From positions 1 to 64,000 of the forward strand of contig JAFRRW010000017.1 in NCBI GenBank assembly GCA_017427885.1: 64,000 nucleotides of DNA, given 5' to 3'. Below are positions 21,245-30,662 of this stretch, one piece after another. The number at the start of each line of letters is the position of its first letter. Positions within the stretch are counted from its first letter, which is position 1. The DNA is from Bacteroidales bacterium (GTDB lineage Bacteria; Bacteroidota; Bacteroidia; Bacteroidales; UBA932). The position numbers and the translations under genes were made by a program. A model generated the notes under the pieces. That model searched no databases. It was not told the origin of the DNA and saw nothing but the letters and a program-made list of their open reading frames with translations.

Positions 21245-23890
21245 ATGAAACGATTCAATACCATCATTGCGGCCGCCGTGGCGGTCCTGGCCATATTCAC
21301 GGCCTGCAACGGAAAAGACAGCTACGCCACCGGTGAACCCTCAACCCTCGCAATTACCGATCCCAGGTGCGAGAATCTCCGCGCCCCCCTCGCCATAGAT
21401 TCCAAGACTCCACATTTCAGTTATAAACTGATATCAACCATCGACGGAGACCGCCAGACCGCCAGGGAAATCCAGGTGGCATCCTCTCCCGAAAGGCTCC
21501 TCCGTGGAAAGGCCGACCTCTGGAAGACAGGAAAGGTCGACTGCGACGCCTCGGTGATGATCCCCTACGAAGGCAAACCCCTGAAAAGCGGCCAGATGTG
21601 CTGGTGGAGGGCCCGTTCCTGGGATTCGAAAGGGAACCCCACGGAGTGGTCGGAGCCCGCTGTGTTCGGAATCGGTTCCCTCGATGGAATGGAAGGGAAA
21701 TATCTCGGAGCAGGTGAAGGTGTGGAAAGCCCGCTGTTCCGCAAGAAGATAAAGGTCCCTGCCGGGAAGGAAGTGTTCGTCACTGTCAATTCCCTGGGAT
21801 ATCACGAACTCTACGTGAACGGGAAGAAGGTCTCGGACAACGTCCTCTCCCCTTCCGTCAGCCAGCTTCCGAAACGGTCGATTTCCGTCACCTATGACAT
21901 AACTCCCCTTATCGGCTCCGGAGAACCCGACATCGTCATCTGGGCCGGTTCCGGCTGGTTCAGAAAAGACGTCTTCGCGGACCTTCCCTGCAACGGTCCC
22001 TTCGTCAGGGCGGATGTCAGCGCAGCCGGAAAGGACGGACTGCGCAAGGTATTCGCCAGCACGGATTCCTCGTGGGAATATGCTCACGGCGGATACACCG
22101 ACACCGGCATCTGGGTTGCAGGAAATTTCGGAGGGGAAAGGGTTGACGCCAGGGTGCGTCCGGCGAGTATGGACAGCAAGGACCTGGACGCCCTGGAATG
22201 GAACGGATGCAACGAGGTGGAATTCGAAGGGATAGCCTGCTCGCCGCAGATGTGCGAGCCCAATGTGGTAATAGACCGTTTCCCCGCCGCCAGAACTGAA
22301 AAGCTGGCGGACGGAGAGTGGCTCGTGGATATCGGAAGGGACATCACGGGCTGGTTTGAAGTGAATATGAAGGGGCTGTCGGCCGGCCAGGAAATTATAC
22401 TGGAATATTCCGACCACCTCTTCGAAGGCATTCCGTTCGAATGCCAGAGGGAGCAGAGGGACACCTTCATAGCAAAGGGAGAAGAAGTGGAAACCTTCTG
22501 CAACAAATTCAATTACAAGGCCTACAGGTATGTGAAGATCAGCAATCTGAAAGAGGCCCCCGAATGCACGGCCCTGCAGATATCCCAGGACTACGGAAAG
22601 GCCTCGACCTTCGAGTGCTCGGATCCCGGCCTCAACGCAGTCCATAATCTCATTAACAACACCTTCAGGTGCCTCGCCTACGGCGGTTACATAGTCGACT
22701 GCCCCCACATTGAGAGGCTCGGCTACGGCGGCGACGGCAACTCCAGCACTATGTCGGTTCAGACGATGTACGACGTCGCCCCCCTCTACTACAACTGGCT
22801 CCAGGCCTGGGGTGACGTCATCCACGAAGACGGCAGCCTTCCCCACACCGCCCCCGAATACTTCGCCGGCGGAGGCCCTTACTGGTGCTCCTTCATAGTG
22901 AAGGCCCCCTGGCGCACCCTGCTCAACTTCGGGGACGACAGGATGGTGAGGCTGAGATACGGGGATATGAAGAAATGGATGGGTTATGTGGACAAATATA
23001 CCGGCGAAGACGGTCTCCTTGGAATATGGCCCAATACCCCCTACAGGCAGTGGTACCTCGGCGACTGGATCCCTCCGATGGGTTCCGGGATTAATCCCAG
23101 GGACGAAAGGTCGGTGGCCCTCCTTGCCAACTGCGTGGTCAGCGAGGTGTCTGACTTCCTTGTCAGGATAGCGTCATACCTCGGAAAAGAGGACGAAGCC
23201 GCGGAGTTCGCCGCCCGCCGCGACAGAACCAACGAACTCATCCACAAGAACTTCTTCAACCCCAAGGATAATACCTACGGCTCCGGAGCCCCCGTCGACC
23301 TCACCTACACTATGCTCGTAGGGGCGGTGCCCGACTCCCTTAAGGATGCCGTGAAGAAAAAGCTCGAAGACCTGTCCTACGGGAAATACAAGGGACACAT
23401 CGCGGTGGGACTGGTCGGAGTGTCTGTGTTCACCGACTGGTGCGTGCGCAACCACGAGGCCGACCTGATGGCTACCATACTCCGTCAGCACAGCTATCCC
23501 GGCTATCTGTATATGATAGACAACGGGGCCACGGCCACCTGGGAGGAATGGCACGAGGACAAGCAGAAGGGAGCGCGCGGGAGCCATATCCACAACTGTT
23601 TCAACGGGATAGGCACCTGGTTCTACCAGGCTCTCGGAGGCATCGTCCCCGACGACGCTGCCCCGGGATACAAGCATTTCTTCCTCGATCCCCAGTTCCC
23701 CGAAGCGGTAAGCTGGGCGAATGTCACCAAGGAAACCCCCTACGGAACCGTTTCCGTCAGATGGGAGAGGAAGGACGGAGGCATCGACGTCGAAGCCGTC
23801 CTGCCCGTCGGAGTGACCGCCACCTTCAGGTCCCAGGGTATGGAAGACAGGACGCTGGAGTCCGGAAGGACTATGATATCCGTCAAATAA
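21245..23890 (+). CDS. GH78 alpha-L-rhamnosidase-like lipoprotein
   Basis: An 881-residue lipoprotein (hydrophobic leader, FTAC lipobox, Cys21). An N-terminal beta-sandwich region with VNSLGYHELYVNGKKVSDNVLS and DIGRDITGWFEV is typical of bacterial rhamnosidase accessory domains. It is followed by an (alpha/alpha)6 catalytic domain with DCPHIERLGYGGDG, where the family places its acidic catalytic residues, and later EEWHE and the SHIHNCFNGIGTWFYQALGG segment. It should remove terminal alpha-L-rhamnose. The ATG at 21245 is preferred, because the longer frame would start inside the rpoC terminator. The usual Trp of the GH78 motif is replaced by Tyr, so substrate may differ. No clear promoter is seen. 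Confidence 0.85.
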   Translation: MKRFNTIIAAAVAVLAIFTACNGKDSYATGEPSTLAITDPRCENLRAPLAIDSKTPHFSYKLISTIDGDRQTAREIQVASSPERLLRGKADLWKTGKVDCDASVMIPYEGKPLKSGQMCWWRARSWDSKGNPTEWSEPAVFGIGSLDGMEGKYLGAGEGVESPLFRKKIKVPAGKEVFVTVNSLGYHELYVNGKKVSDNVLSPSVSQLPKRSISVTYDITPLIGSGEPDIVIWAGSGWFRKDVFADLPCNGPFVRADVSAAGKDGLRKVFASTDSSWEYAHGGYTDTGIWVAGNFGGERVDARVRPASMDSKDLDALEWNGCNEVEFEGIACSPQMCEPNVVIDRFPAARTEKLADGEWLVDIGRDITGWFEVNMKGLSAGQEIILEYSDHLFEGIPFECQREQRDTFIAKGEEVETFCNKFNYKAYRYVKISNLKEAPECTALQISQDYGKASTFECSDPGLNAVHNLINNTFRCLAYGGYIVDCPHIERLGYGGDGNSSTMSVQTMYDVAPLYYNWLQAWGDVIHEDGSLPHTAPEYFAGGGPYWCSFIVKAPWRTLLNFGDDRMVRLRYGDMKKWMGYVDKYTGEDGLLGIWPNTPYRQWYLGDWIPPMGSGINPRDERSVALLANCVVSEVSDFLVRIASYLGKEDEAAEFAARRDRTNELIHKNFFNPKDNTYGSGAPVDLTYTMLVGAVPDSLKDAVKKKLEDLSYGKYKGHIAVGLVGVSVFTDWCVRNHEADLMATILRQHSYPGYLYMIDNGATATWEEWHEDKQKGARGSHIHNCFNGIGTWFYQALGGIVPDDAAPGYKHFFLDPQFPEAVSWANVTKETPYGTVSVRWERKDGGIDVEAVLPVGVTATFRSQGMEDRTLESGRTMISVK

Positions 23891-23894
23891 TTTT

Positions 23895-23902
23895 TATTTT
23901 TG
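23895..23902 (+). promoter_or_regulatory. Possible promoter -7 box for the ROK gene
   Basis: TATTTTTG fits TAnnTTTG and lies 33 bases before the ATG at 23935. The -33 region is within the end of the GH78 gene and matches poorly. Confidence 0.4.
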
Positions 23903-23934
23903 TTGAAGTAACTGAAACTTGATTGATATACGCT

Positions 23935-24921
23935 ATGGCTTCAAAACTGATAGGACTTGATATCGGCGGTACCAAATGCGCCGTGGTGTCGGGAATCAGC
24001 GACGGCAAGGGAGGAATAGAGATCCTCAACCGCATCTTCTTCCCCACGGAAACCCAGAAGGGAGTGGAAAACACTTTCCGGAACCTCTACGATGCGGTCG
24101 ACAGGACACTTGCGGACAACGGCTGGAAAGCCGGGGACGTGGCCGCGATGGGAATCAGCTGCGGCGGTCCTCTCGACACCCGCAAGGGCATCGTGATGTC
24201 TCCCCCCAACCTTCCCGGATGGGACAACATCCCTATGGTGAAGATGCTGGAGGACAGGTACGGAATCCGCACCCGCATCCAGAACGACGCCAATGCCTGC
24301 GCCCTCGCCGAATGGCAGTTCGGAGCCGGACAGGGCTATGACAACGTTGTCTTCCTGACCTTCGGCACCGGAATGGGCTCCGGCCTCATCCTGGACGGAA
24401 GGCTCTATGAAGGCACCAACGGCAACGCCGGGGAGGTAGGCCACATCAGGCTTGAGGACGACGGTCCGATAGGATTCCGCAAGGCGGGCTCCTTCGAGGG
24501 CTTCTGCAGCGGTGGAGGTCTGGCACAGATGGGCCGCAAGGCCGCCGAGAAGGCCTTCGCCGAAGGCCGGAGCGTCCTGTTCGCCCCCACCCCCGCCGAC
24601 ATCCCGGACATCTCCGCCAAATCCATAGCCCAGGCCGCCTATGCCGGCGACCCTGTGGCCATCGACATCTTCCGCAACTGCGGAGCACACCTCGGGAAGG
24701 CCCTCGCCGTCATCGTGGACATCATCAATCCCGACGTCATAGTGATCGGAAGCATCTACCTCAGGCACGGAGACCTGCTCGAGGAGGCCATGAGGAAGGA
24801 ACTGGAAAAGGAGGCCCTCGACCTTTCCCTCGACGTGTGCAGGATCGTGCCCGCCGGCCTCGGCGAAAAGATCGGCGACTACGCGGCCCTCTCCGTCGGA
24901 GCCTGGGCTGCAGGCAATTGA
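23935..24921 (+). CDS. ROK-family sugar kinase or regulator-like protein
   Basis: A 328-residue cytoplasmic protein of the ROK fold. The N-terminal phosphate loop is LIGLDIGGTK, the substrate region is NDANACALAEWQFGAG, FGTGMGSGLI is the second phosphate motif, and AGEVGHI holds the conserved His. The ROK zinc motif CxCGxxGCxE is degenerate: the aligned segment GFRKAGSFEGF keeps Glu but replaces the Cys ligands by Phe and Ser. No helix-turn-helix precedes the fold, so a kinase (glucose, mannose or N-acyl-hexosamine type) is more likely than a repressor. The ATG at 23935 is chosen over an in-frame TTG at 23923. The next gene follows 24 bp later. Confidence 0.85.
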   Translation: MASKLIGLDIGGTKCAVVSGISDGKGGIEILNRIFFPTETQKGVENTFRNLYDAVDRTLADNGWKAGDVAAMGISCGGPLDTRKGIVMSPPNLPGWDNIPMVKMLEDRYGIRTRIQNDANACALAEWQFGAGQGYDNVVFLTFGTGMGSGLILDGRLYEGTNGNAGEVGHIRLEDDGPIGFRKAGSFEGFCSGGGLAQMGRKAAEKAFAEGRSVLFAPTPADIPDISAKSIAQAAYAGDPVAIDIFRNCGAHLGKALAVIVDIINPDVIVIGSIYLRHGDLLEEAMRKELEKEALDLSLDVCRIVPAGLGEKIGDYAALSVGAWAAGN

Positions 24922-24945
24922 AAATGAATCTGAAATGGAACTGAT

Positions 24946-25749
24946 ATGAAAAGAAACATCATCGTCCTTATGGTTGCCGCGGCAGCCATTCTCTGCGTGT
25001 TTTCTTCCTGCAGGAAAGAACAGAAGATCACCATCCTAGCCCACAGGGGCTTCTGGACCGCCCCCGAGGCGCAGAACGCCCAAAATTCGATGATGACGTT
25101 CAAGCTCGCCCAGGACCAGCATTTCTGGGGCAGCGAGTTCGACGTGCAGATGACCAAGGACAACTTCCTCGTGGTGAACCACGACTCCGACATCAACGGA
25201 AAGTCCATCCACGACAACAACTACGAAGACATCAAGGACGAACTCCTCTCCAACGGGGAGAAACTCGCCACCCTGGCCCAGTATCTGGAGCAGGGCAAGA
25301 AGTCGAAGACCGTGATGGAACTCGAGATAAAGGGCGCAGGTTCCCCGGAAAGGGACAGCATAGCCACCGTCCTCACCCTCCAGGCGATGAAAGACCATAA
25401 GGTCTATAACCCCAAGATGGTCGAGTTCCAGGCTTTCAGCCTCCAGGTCTGCAAACTTCTCGCGAAACTCGCCCCCGAATTCTCCTGCCTCTACCTCGAA
25501 GGGGACCTCTCCCCCGAGGAGATCCAGAAGGAAGGCCTCAACGGAATCGCCTACTCCAAGCACGTGTTCATGAAGCATCCGGAATGGGTTCAGGACGCCA
25601 AGGCAAGGGGCATCAAGACCGATGTCTGGACAATCAACGAGCCCGACGACATGCGCTATTTCATCAATGCGGGACTCGACCAGATCGAGAGCGACTACCC
25701 CCTCGTCCTCCGCGAAGTCCTCGGAGAAAGGGAAGAAAGGGCGAAGTGA
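24946..25749 (+). CDS. Glycerophosphodiester phosphodiesterase-like lipoprotein
   Basis: A 267-residue lipoprotein with lipobox FSSC (Cys22) and a GDPD TIM barrel. Metal and catalytic residues are visible as HRGF (His33), SEFDVQMTKD (Glu64, Asp66) and NHD (His79), with a later ELEIKG (Glu) and the C-terminal DVWTINEPDDM segment. The family hydrolyses glycerophosphodiesters to glycerol 3-phosphate and an alcohol, here in the periplasm or on the surface. Co-directional with the ROK gene upstream and the susCD operon downstream. Its position suggests action on a phosphodiester substituent of the imported glycan, but a role in phospholipid head-group salvage is possible. Confidence 0.85.
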   Translation: MKRNIIVLMVAAAAILCVFSSCRKEQKITILAHRGFWTAPEAQNAQNSMMTFKLAQDQHFWGSEFDVQMTKDNFLVVNHDSDINGKSIHDNNYEDIKDELLSNGEKLATLAQYLEQGKKSKTVMELEIKGAGSPERDSIATVLTLQAMKDHKVYNPKMVEFQAFSLQVCKLLAKLAPEFSCLYLEGDLSPEEIQKEGLNGIAYSKHVFMKHPEWVQDAKARGIKTDVWTINEPDDMRYFINAGLDQIESDYPLVLREVLGEREERAK

Positions 25750-25960
25750 CAGGACTGAATTTTTACGCCAAAAACGTTCACTTTAAAAATTAATTACTAT
25801 ATTTGTTTGCTTAATAACGTTTAAAACTATTCAAAAACTGACCGAAACACACTCATAACCTTCTGTCTATCTCGTCTTAGACGGCGGGATATGCAAACGT
25901 TTGTATTAGATACATTGAAACACTCAACACCAATTTTTATTAACTAACTTATCACTTTCC
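25750..25960 (+). promoter_or_regulatory. Promoter and long leader of susC 1
   Basis: A 211-bp gap with no ORF. TATATTTG at 25798-25805 matches the -7 consensus; its -33 region (around 25775) is imperfect and overlaps an AACGTT core. Transcription from here would give a leader of about 150 nt holding a small palindrome CGTCT-T-AGACG (25873-25883) and the LacI-type operator at 25892-25905. Confidence 0.6.
25892..25905. promoter_or_regulatory. LacI-family-type operator
   Basis: TGCAAACGTTTGTA, with the perfect 10-bp palindrome CAAACGTTTG at 25894-25903, resembles operators of the LacI/PurR/CcpA family with a central CG step. Two further AACGTT cores lie upstream (25773-25778 and 25816-25821), on either side of the -7 box. 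No lacI gene is in the window. Confidence 0.55.
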
Positions 25961-28927
25961 ATGCGTAAATTCTTCACATTGGCCATTCTGGCCAGCATGA
26001 TCGCACTCCCTCTGGGAGCTGCGCAGACGCAGGGAGAGGCTTCCAGCCCTTCGGTGCAGAATCCTGTGACCACTATCACGGGTATCGTAACCGATGCGGC
26101 AGGAGTGCCTGTCCCCGGAGCAACAGTGGCAGTACAGGGAACTACGAACGGAACCCAGACCGACAGTTATGGCCGTTTCTCCCTCAACGCCCCCGTTGGC
26201 GCAACGCTTGAGGTCCAGTGCCTCGGCTATGCCCCCAGGACGGTGGCTGCCTCCGCAGGTACCATGAGCATCTCCCTTGAGGAGGACATCGAAATGCTGA
26301 ACGAGGCCGTGGCCATCGGTTACGGTTCGGTCCGCAAGAGCGACCTCACCGGTTCCGTGGCCATCATCGGCAGCGACAAGTTCAAGGACCTCCCTCAGGG
26401 CGGTGTGACCAACATCCTTCAGGGTAAGGTCGCCGGTGTCAACATCACCAGCGTCAGCGGTGACGGCTCCAAGGCCATCCGCATCCGCGGTATCACCTCC
26501 ATCAACAAGTCCAACGAACCTCTTTGGGTTGTCGACGGTGTTATCGGCGGTACTGTCCAGAACTTCTATGAAATCGAGAACATCGAGGTCCTCAAGGACG
26601 CTTCCGCTACCGCAATCTACGGTACCCAGGGTGCTAACGGTGTCATCCTCGTGACCACCAAGAGGCCTCAGGAAGGAGTTCACGTGACCTTCGATGCAAG
26701 GTACAGCACCAGTAACTTCCGTTACCTGCCTGAATTCCTCTCCCCCTATGAGTATGCCTATTCCTACAACTCACTCCACGGCGAGGCGGTTTCCGCAGCT
26801 GACGTGGCCGCTTTCCAGAACGGCACGAACAAGGGTGTGGACTGGATCGACTACTGCTTCCGTCCTTCCTTCAGCCAGGGTTACAACCTGAACATCACGG
26901 GCGGTTCCCCGAAGATCAAATACGGTGTGATGGGAAGCTTCAGCGACGGTCACGGCCAGATCAAGAACAGCCGCAGCCGCAGCTACAGCGCCAAGTCCAC
27001 CCTCCAGGCCGAGATCACTCCTTGGCTCACCTTCCGCGGCTATGCCTACGGCAGCACCGGCAAGAGCTATGGCAACGGCTTCAGCTTCAACGACGTTATC
27101 GGTATGTCCTCCATCATGGAGGTTCAGAATGAAGAAGGCGTTTACAACCGCGACCCTTACGGAACCATCGGTTCAAGCGCCGCAGGTGCCCTCTATGGAA
27201 GAACTTCCGAGAGCAGGAGCAGCTCCTTCCAGGGATATGCGAACTTCATCTTCACGCTTATGCCCGGACTGACCTTCTCCACTGAAGGCCTGTTCTCCGA
27301 CAGCCACAGCTACAGCGGCAGTCTCGGCTCCCACGTCGAGAGCCCCGGCACCCAGTCCAGCGCAAGCTTCAGCATGGGCGGATCCTACAGCTGGCGTAAC
27401 ATCAACACCCTCAACTATACCCAGGACTTCGGCGACCACCACCTCAACCTCACCGCAGGTCTCGAGCTCACCCAGGGCAAGAGCTGGTCTCTCTCGTCGG
27501 CCTCCAACGGTCTCAGCAACGAGGCCCTCGGTTTCTGGAACATCGCTGCAGCCGACACTAAGGCTACCGGTAATGGTTTCAGCAACTCCGCGATGACCTC
27601 CGTCCTCGGCCGTGCAGTTTACAGCTATATGGACAAGTACTCCGTGACCGCCACCCTCCGCGGTGACGCCTGCTCCCAGTTCAGGGACAAGTACAAATGG
27701 GGATACTTCCCTTCCATCGCTGCAGCCTGGAACGTCGAGAAGGAAGACTTCATCGACAACACCAAGATCCAGCAGTTGAAGCTCCGCGTCAGCTACGGTA
27801 CCATCGGTAACAACGGCGTAGGCGCCTACACCACCTTCTCCACCCTCGTCGGCGAGACCTCCCGCGGCTTCCTTATGGGATTCTGGCCCGGAACCTCCGT
27901 CAACCTGGACGTTCACTGGGAGAAGACCAGGCAGTTCAACGTCGGTTTCGACCTCAGCGTCCTTGACCGCAGGCTCAACTTCACCGCTGACGCCTACCTC
28001 AAGAAGACCACCGACCTTCTCTTCCTCAAGGACCTCCCCGACTACAACGGCGGTGGTTCCGTGTGGACCAACATCGGTGACCTGAGCAACCGCGGACTCG
28101 AGTTCACGCTCAACGCGATTCCCGTCAGCACCAGGGACTTCAACTGGGAGACCACTTTCACGGCTTCCTACAACAGGACCAGGGTTGACGACCTCGGCCC
28201 CATCGACTACCTCATTCCTGACTCCGACCGTGGCGGCCTCTTCGGCGGCGGCTTGTTCATCCTGAAGAAGGGTGCGAACATCGGTACCTTCTACCTCACC
28301 CAGTGGGCCGGCTTCGACGAGAACGGTAACAACCTCTTCTACAACGTCGACGCCAATGGCAAGAAGGACGGCACCACCACCACCAAGGACCTCGCTGACA
28401 ACCGCGTGCTCATCGGAAAGGGTATTCCTGACTGGATCTTCGGATGGCAGAACACCCTCCGTTGGAGGAACTGGGACTTCAGCGCCCTCTTCCGCTTCAC
28501 CAGCCAGTACGACCGTCTGGACATCGCAAGGTACAAGTTCAACGTCATCAACTCCCAGACCCGTCACGTCACCACCAAGGACGGTTGGTACCGTGCCTGG
28601 AACAACGTGAAGGACAAGAGCAACGCCCTCTACGCGAACCTCTACTCCAGCAACAACGTCAACACTCCGAGGTCGACCCAGTTCCTCGAGAAGGCTGCGT
28701 TCATCCGTCTGCAGAACCTCACCCTCGGTTACCAGATTCCTCAGAAGCTCACCGGCAAGGTCAGGATCCACCTCTCCGCCAGCGCCGAGAACCTCTTCGT
28801 CCTCTCCGGCTACAAGGGCCTCGATCCTGAGACCGTATCCGAGACCGGACCTAGCACCTTCGGTCTTGACAACGGTGTCATGCCTATGCCCAGGACCTTC
28901 ATCGGCATCGTCCGCTTCGAGTTCTAA
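25961..28927 (+). CDS. SusC/RagA-type TonB-dependent glycan transporter 1
   Basis: A 988-residue outer-membrane importer. A signal peptide (about residues 1-20) is followed by a CarboxypepD-regulatory-like domain (about 36-110; TGIVTDAAGVPVPGATV), the TonB-box-like EDIEMLNEAVAIGYG, a plug domain (DLTGSVA; VLKDASATAIYGTQGANGVI) and a C-terminal 22-strand barrel ending in aromatic RFEF. It forms a lidded complex with SusD to import oligosaccharides. The susD partner starts 19 bp downstream. Substrate cannot be read from sequence; the neighbouring enzymes suggest a rhamnose/uronate glycan. Confidence 0.95.
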   Translation: MRKFFTLAILASMIALPLGAAQTQGEASSPSVQNPVTTITGIVTDAAGVPVPGATVAVQGTTNGTQTDSYGRFSLNAPVGATLEVQCLGYAPRTVAASAGTMSISLEEDIEMLNEAVAIGYGSVRKSDLTGSVAIIGSDKFKDLPQGGVTNILQGKVAGVNITSVSGDGSKAIRIRGITSINKSNEPLWVVDGVIGGTVQNFYEIENIEVLKDASATAIYGTQGANGVILVTTKRPQEGVHVTFDARYSTSNFRYLPEFLSPYEYAYSYNSLHGEAVSAADVAAFQNGTNKGVDWIDYCFRPSFSQGYNLNITGGSPKIKYGVMGSFSDGHGQIKNSRSRSYSAKSTLQAEITPWLTFRGYAYGSTGKSYGNGFSFNDVIGMSSIMEVQNEEGVYNRDPYGTIGSSAAGALYGRTSESRSSSFQGYANFIFTLMPGLTFSTEGLFSDSHSYSGSLGSHVESPGTQSSASFSMGGSYSWRNINTLNYTQDFGDHHLNLTAGLELTQGKSWSLSSASNGLSNEALGFWNIAAADTKATGNGFSNSAMTSVLGRAVYSYMDKYSVTATLRGDACSQFRDKYKWGYFPSIAAAWNVEKEDFIDNTKIQQLKLRVSYGTIGNNGVGAYTTFSTLVGETSRGFLMGFWPGTSVNLDVHWEKTRQFNVGFDLSVLDRRLNFTADAYLKKTTDLLFLKDLPDYNGGGSVWTNIGDLSNRGLEFTLNAIPVSTRDFNWETTFTASYNRTRVDDLGPIDYLIPDSDRGGLFGGGLFILKKGANIGTFYLTQWAGFDENGNNLFYNVDANGKKDGTTTTKDLADNRVLIGKGIPDWIFGWQNTLRWRNWDFSALFRFTSQYDRLDIARYKFNVINSQTRHVTTKDGWYRAWNNVKDKSNALYANLYSSNNVNTPRSTQFLEKAAFIRLQNLTLGYQIPQKLTGKVRIHLSASAENLFVLSGYKGLDPETVSETGPSTFGLDNGVMPMPRTFIGIVRFEF

Positions 28928-28946
28928 TGGATTGTCTTAATTTCAA

Positions 28947-30653
28947 ATGAATAAGAATATGAAAAAGACATTATATACGCTTTTGGCCGTGGTCATCTCC
29001 CTCGTCGCAGTTTCCTGCAACGAGTTCCTCAAGGAGACTCCTAAGGGCCAGCTTACCGACAACCTTGCCTTCACCGAGCCGGGCGACCTCGAGAGCGCCC
29101 TCGGCGTGCTTAGGTACAAGGTTACCCGCTCGGCCTTCGGTACCACCCAGTTTGAGCATGCCTACATGGGCGACGACCTCGCCACCCATCCGAAGTCCAA
29201 CAAGGCCGCAATGCGCGAGTGGGACTCCTTCGAAATCTCCACCAGCAACGAGCGTCTGCTTTGGCACTGGCAGGACAAGTGGCTGGTCATCAGGGCCGCC
29301 AACTTCATCATCGGCGGAGCCGAGAACGCTCCTAACTCCGCAGACGAAATCGCCAAGGCCATCAACACCGCCAAGTTCTGGAGGGCATGGGCCTACTTCG
29401 ACCTCGTCCGTACCTACGGAGCCCTTCCTCTCATTACCGACCTCAACGTCGACTATGGTATGGGTCTTTCCAGCATCGCTGTCATCTACGACCAGATCGT
29501 AGCCGACCTCAAGGATGCCTGCAACCTTCCCAAGGAGAACCATAGCGGTCTGATCCCTTATGTGGCCGGTAACATCAACAACGACCCCAACAGCGGTGCA
29601 GCCCACGCGCTTCTCGCCTGCGTCTATCTGAACATGGCCGGCTGGCCTCTCCAGAAGGGCGCTGAGTACTACAATCTCTGCAAGCAGGAATGCGAGGCCG
29701 TCATCAACGGAGGCTACTACTATGAACTCTACAAGGACTACCGTGACATCCACTCCGCTAAGGAGAACTTCAAGAACAAGGAAGCCATCGTGAACATTTA
29801 CTTCTCAAAGGACACCGGCGAGGGCGACTCCTCACTGATGTGCCGTGGAGGTATCATGGACTTCCCTGACTGCTCCGATGCCTGGTGCGACTGCCGCGGC
29901 GAGCTCAAGTTCTGGAAGGACTTCCCCGATGGCTACCGCAAGACCGTCGTCTATCCCAAGACCTGCGTCCGCAACGTTGCCATCGTCGACTTCTGGGATG
30001 ACCAGGTTCCCGTCGACAACCGTTTCCCCTACTTCGGAGAGAAGGGCTGGAGGAGCGAATCCAACGACCCCAACAACCCTGTCGAATATGACTTCAACGA
30101 CCTCAGCGGATTCAGCCAGTCTGGCGGCTGGGACATCCAGGCCCATATGGTCATCAGGCTCAGCGAGGTTTACTGCTGGTATGCAGAGTGCTGCGCACGC
30201 GCAGGTGACACCGCAACCGCCATCAAGTACCTCAACCTCGTCCGCAACCGCGCCGAGGGTGTCGATATCGGCTATCCTGGTGCCAAGAAGGATTTCTACA
30301 CCGGCAAGAGCAAGGAGCAGCTCATCGAGGGTGCTTACAACGAGCACCGCTATGAGATCGGCGGCTGGTGGTCTGGTGCCATCCAGTCCTGCGCCGACGA
30401 CCTTATCCGTCTGAAGAGGGCCGAAGCACACTTCAACTACCGCAAGAACCCCACCCCCATCAACTGTGGTGGAAAGAGCCTCATCGAGCCCTACGGCCCC
30501 GTCGGCACCTGGAACGACTGCCAGATGTTCGCACACTATCCCGCCGAGGAGCAGGAGCTGAACCCCAACATGGCCATTCCTCTTGAGAAGAAGACCACCG
30601 ACGAGTTCATCAACGGCACCGAGGTTATCTATGCTACAGAAACCGAAAAATAA
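28947..30653 (+). CDS. SusD/RagB-type glycan-binding lipoprotein 1
   Basis: A 568-residue surface lipoprotein that caps the SusC barrel. The lipobox is VAVSC with NEFLKETP after it, typical for SusD. Tetratricopeptide-like helices follow (AKFWRAWAYFDLVRTYGALPLI; ALLACVYLNMAGWP), and the C-terminal RagB domain contains SEVYCWYAECCARAG and YNEHRYEIGGWW. Two Met codons are available (28947, 28959); the second gives the more usual MKK leader. Partner of the preceding susC. Confidence 0.94.
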   Translation: MNKNMKKTLYTLLAVVISLVAVSCNEFLKETPKGQLTDNLAFTEPGDLESALGVLRYKVTRSAFGTTQFEHAYMGDDLATHPKSNKAAMREWDSFEISTSNERLLWHWQDKWLVIRAANFIIGGAENAPNSADEIAKAINTAKFWRAWAYFDLVRTYGALPLITDLNVDYGMGLSSIAVIYDQIVADLKDACNLPKENHSGLIPYVAGNINNDPNSGAAHALLACVYLNMAGWPLQKGAEYYNLCKQECEAVINGGYYYELYKDYRDIHSAKENFKNKEAIVNIYFSKDTGEGDSSLMCRGGIMDFPDCSDAWCDCRGELKFWKDFPDGYRKTVVYPKTCVRNVAIVDFWDDQVPVDNRFPYFGEKGWRSESNDPNNPVEYDFNDLSGFSQSGGWDIQAHMVIRLSEVYCWYAECCARAGDTATAIKYLNLVRNRAEGVDIGYPGAKKDFYTGKSKEQLIEGAYNEHRYEIGGWWSGAIQSCADDLIRLKRAEAHFNYRKNPTPINCGGKSLIEPYGPVGTWNDCQMFAHYPAEEQELNPNMAIPLEKKTTDEFINGTEVIYATETEK

Positions 30654-30662
30654 GTCACAGCA

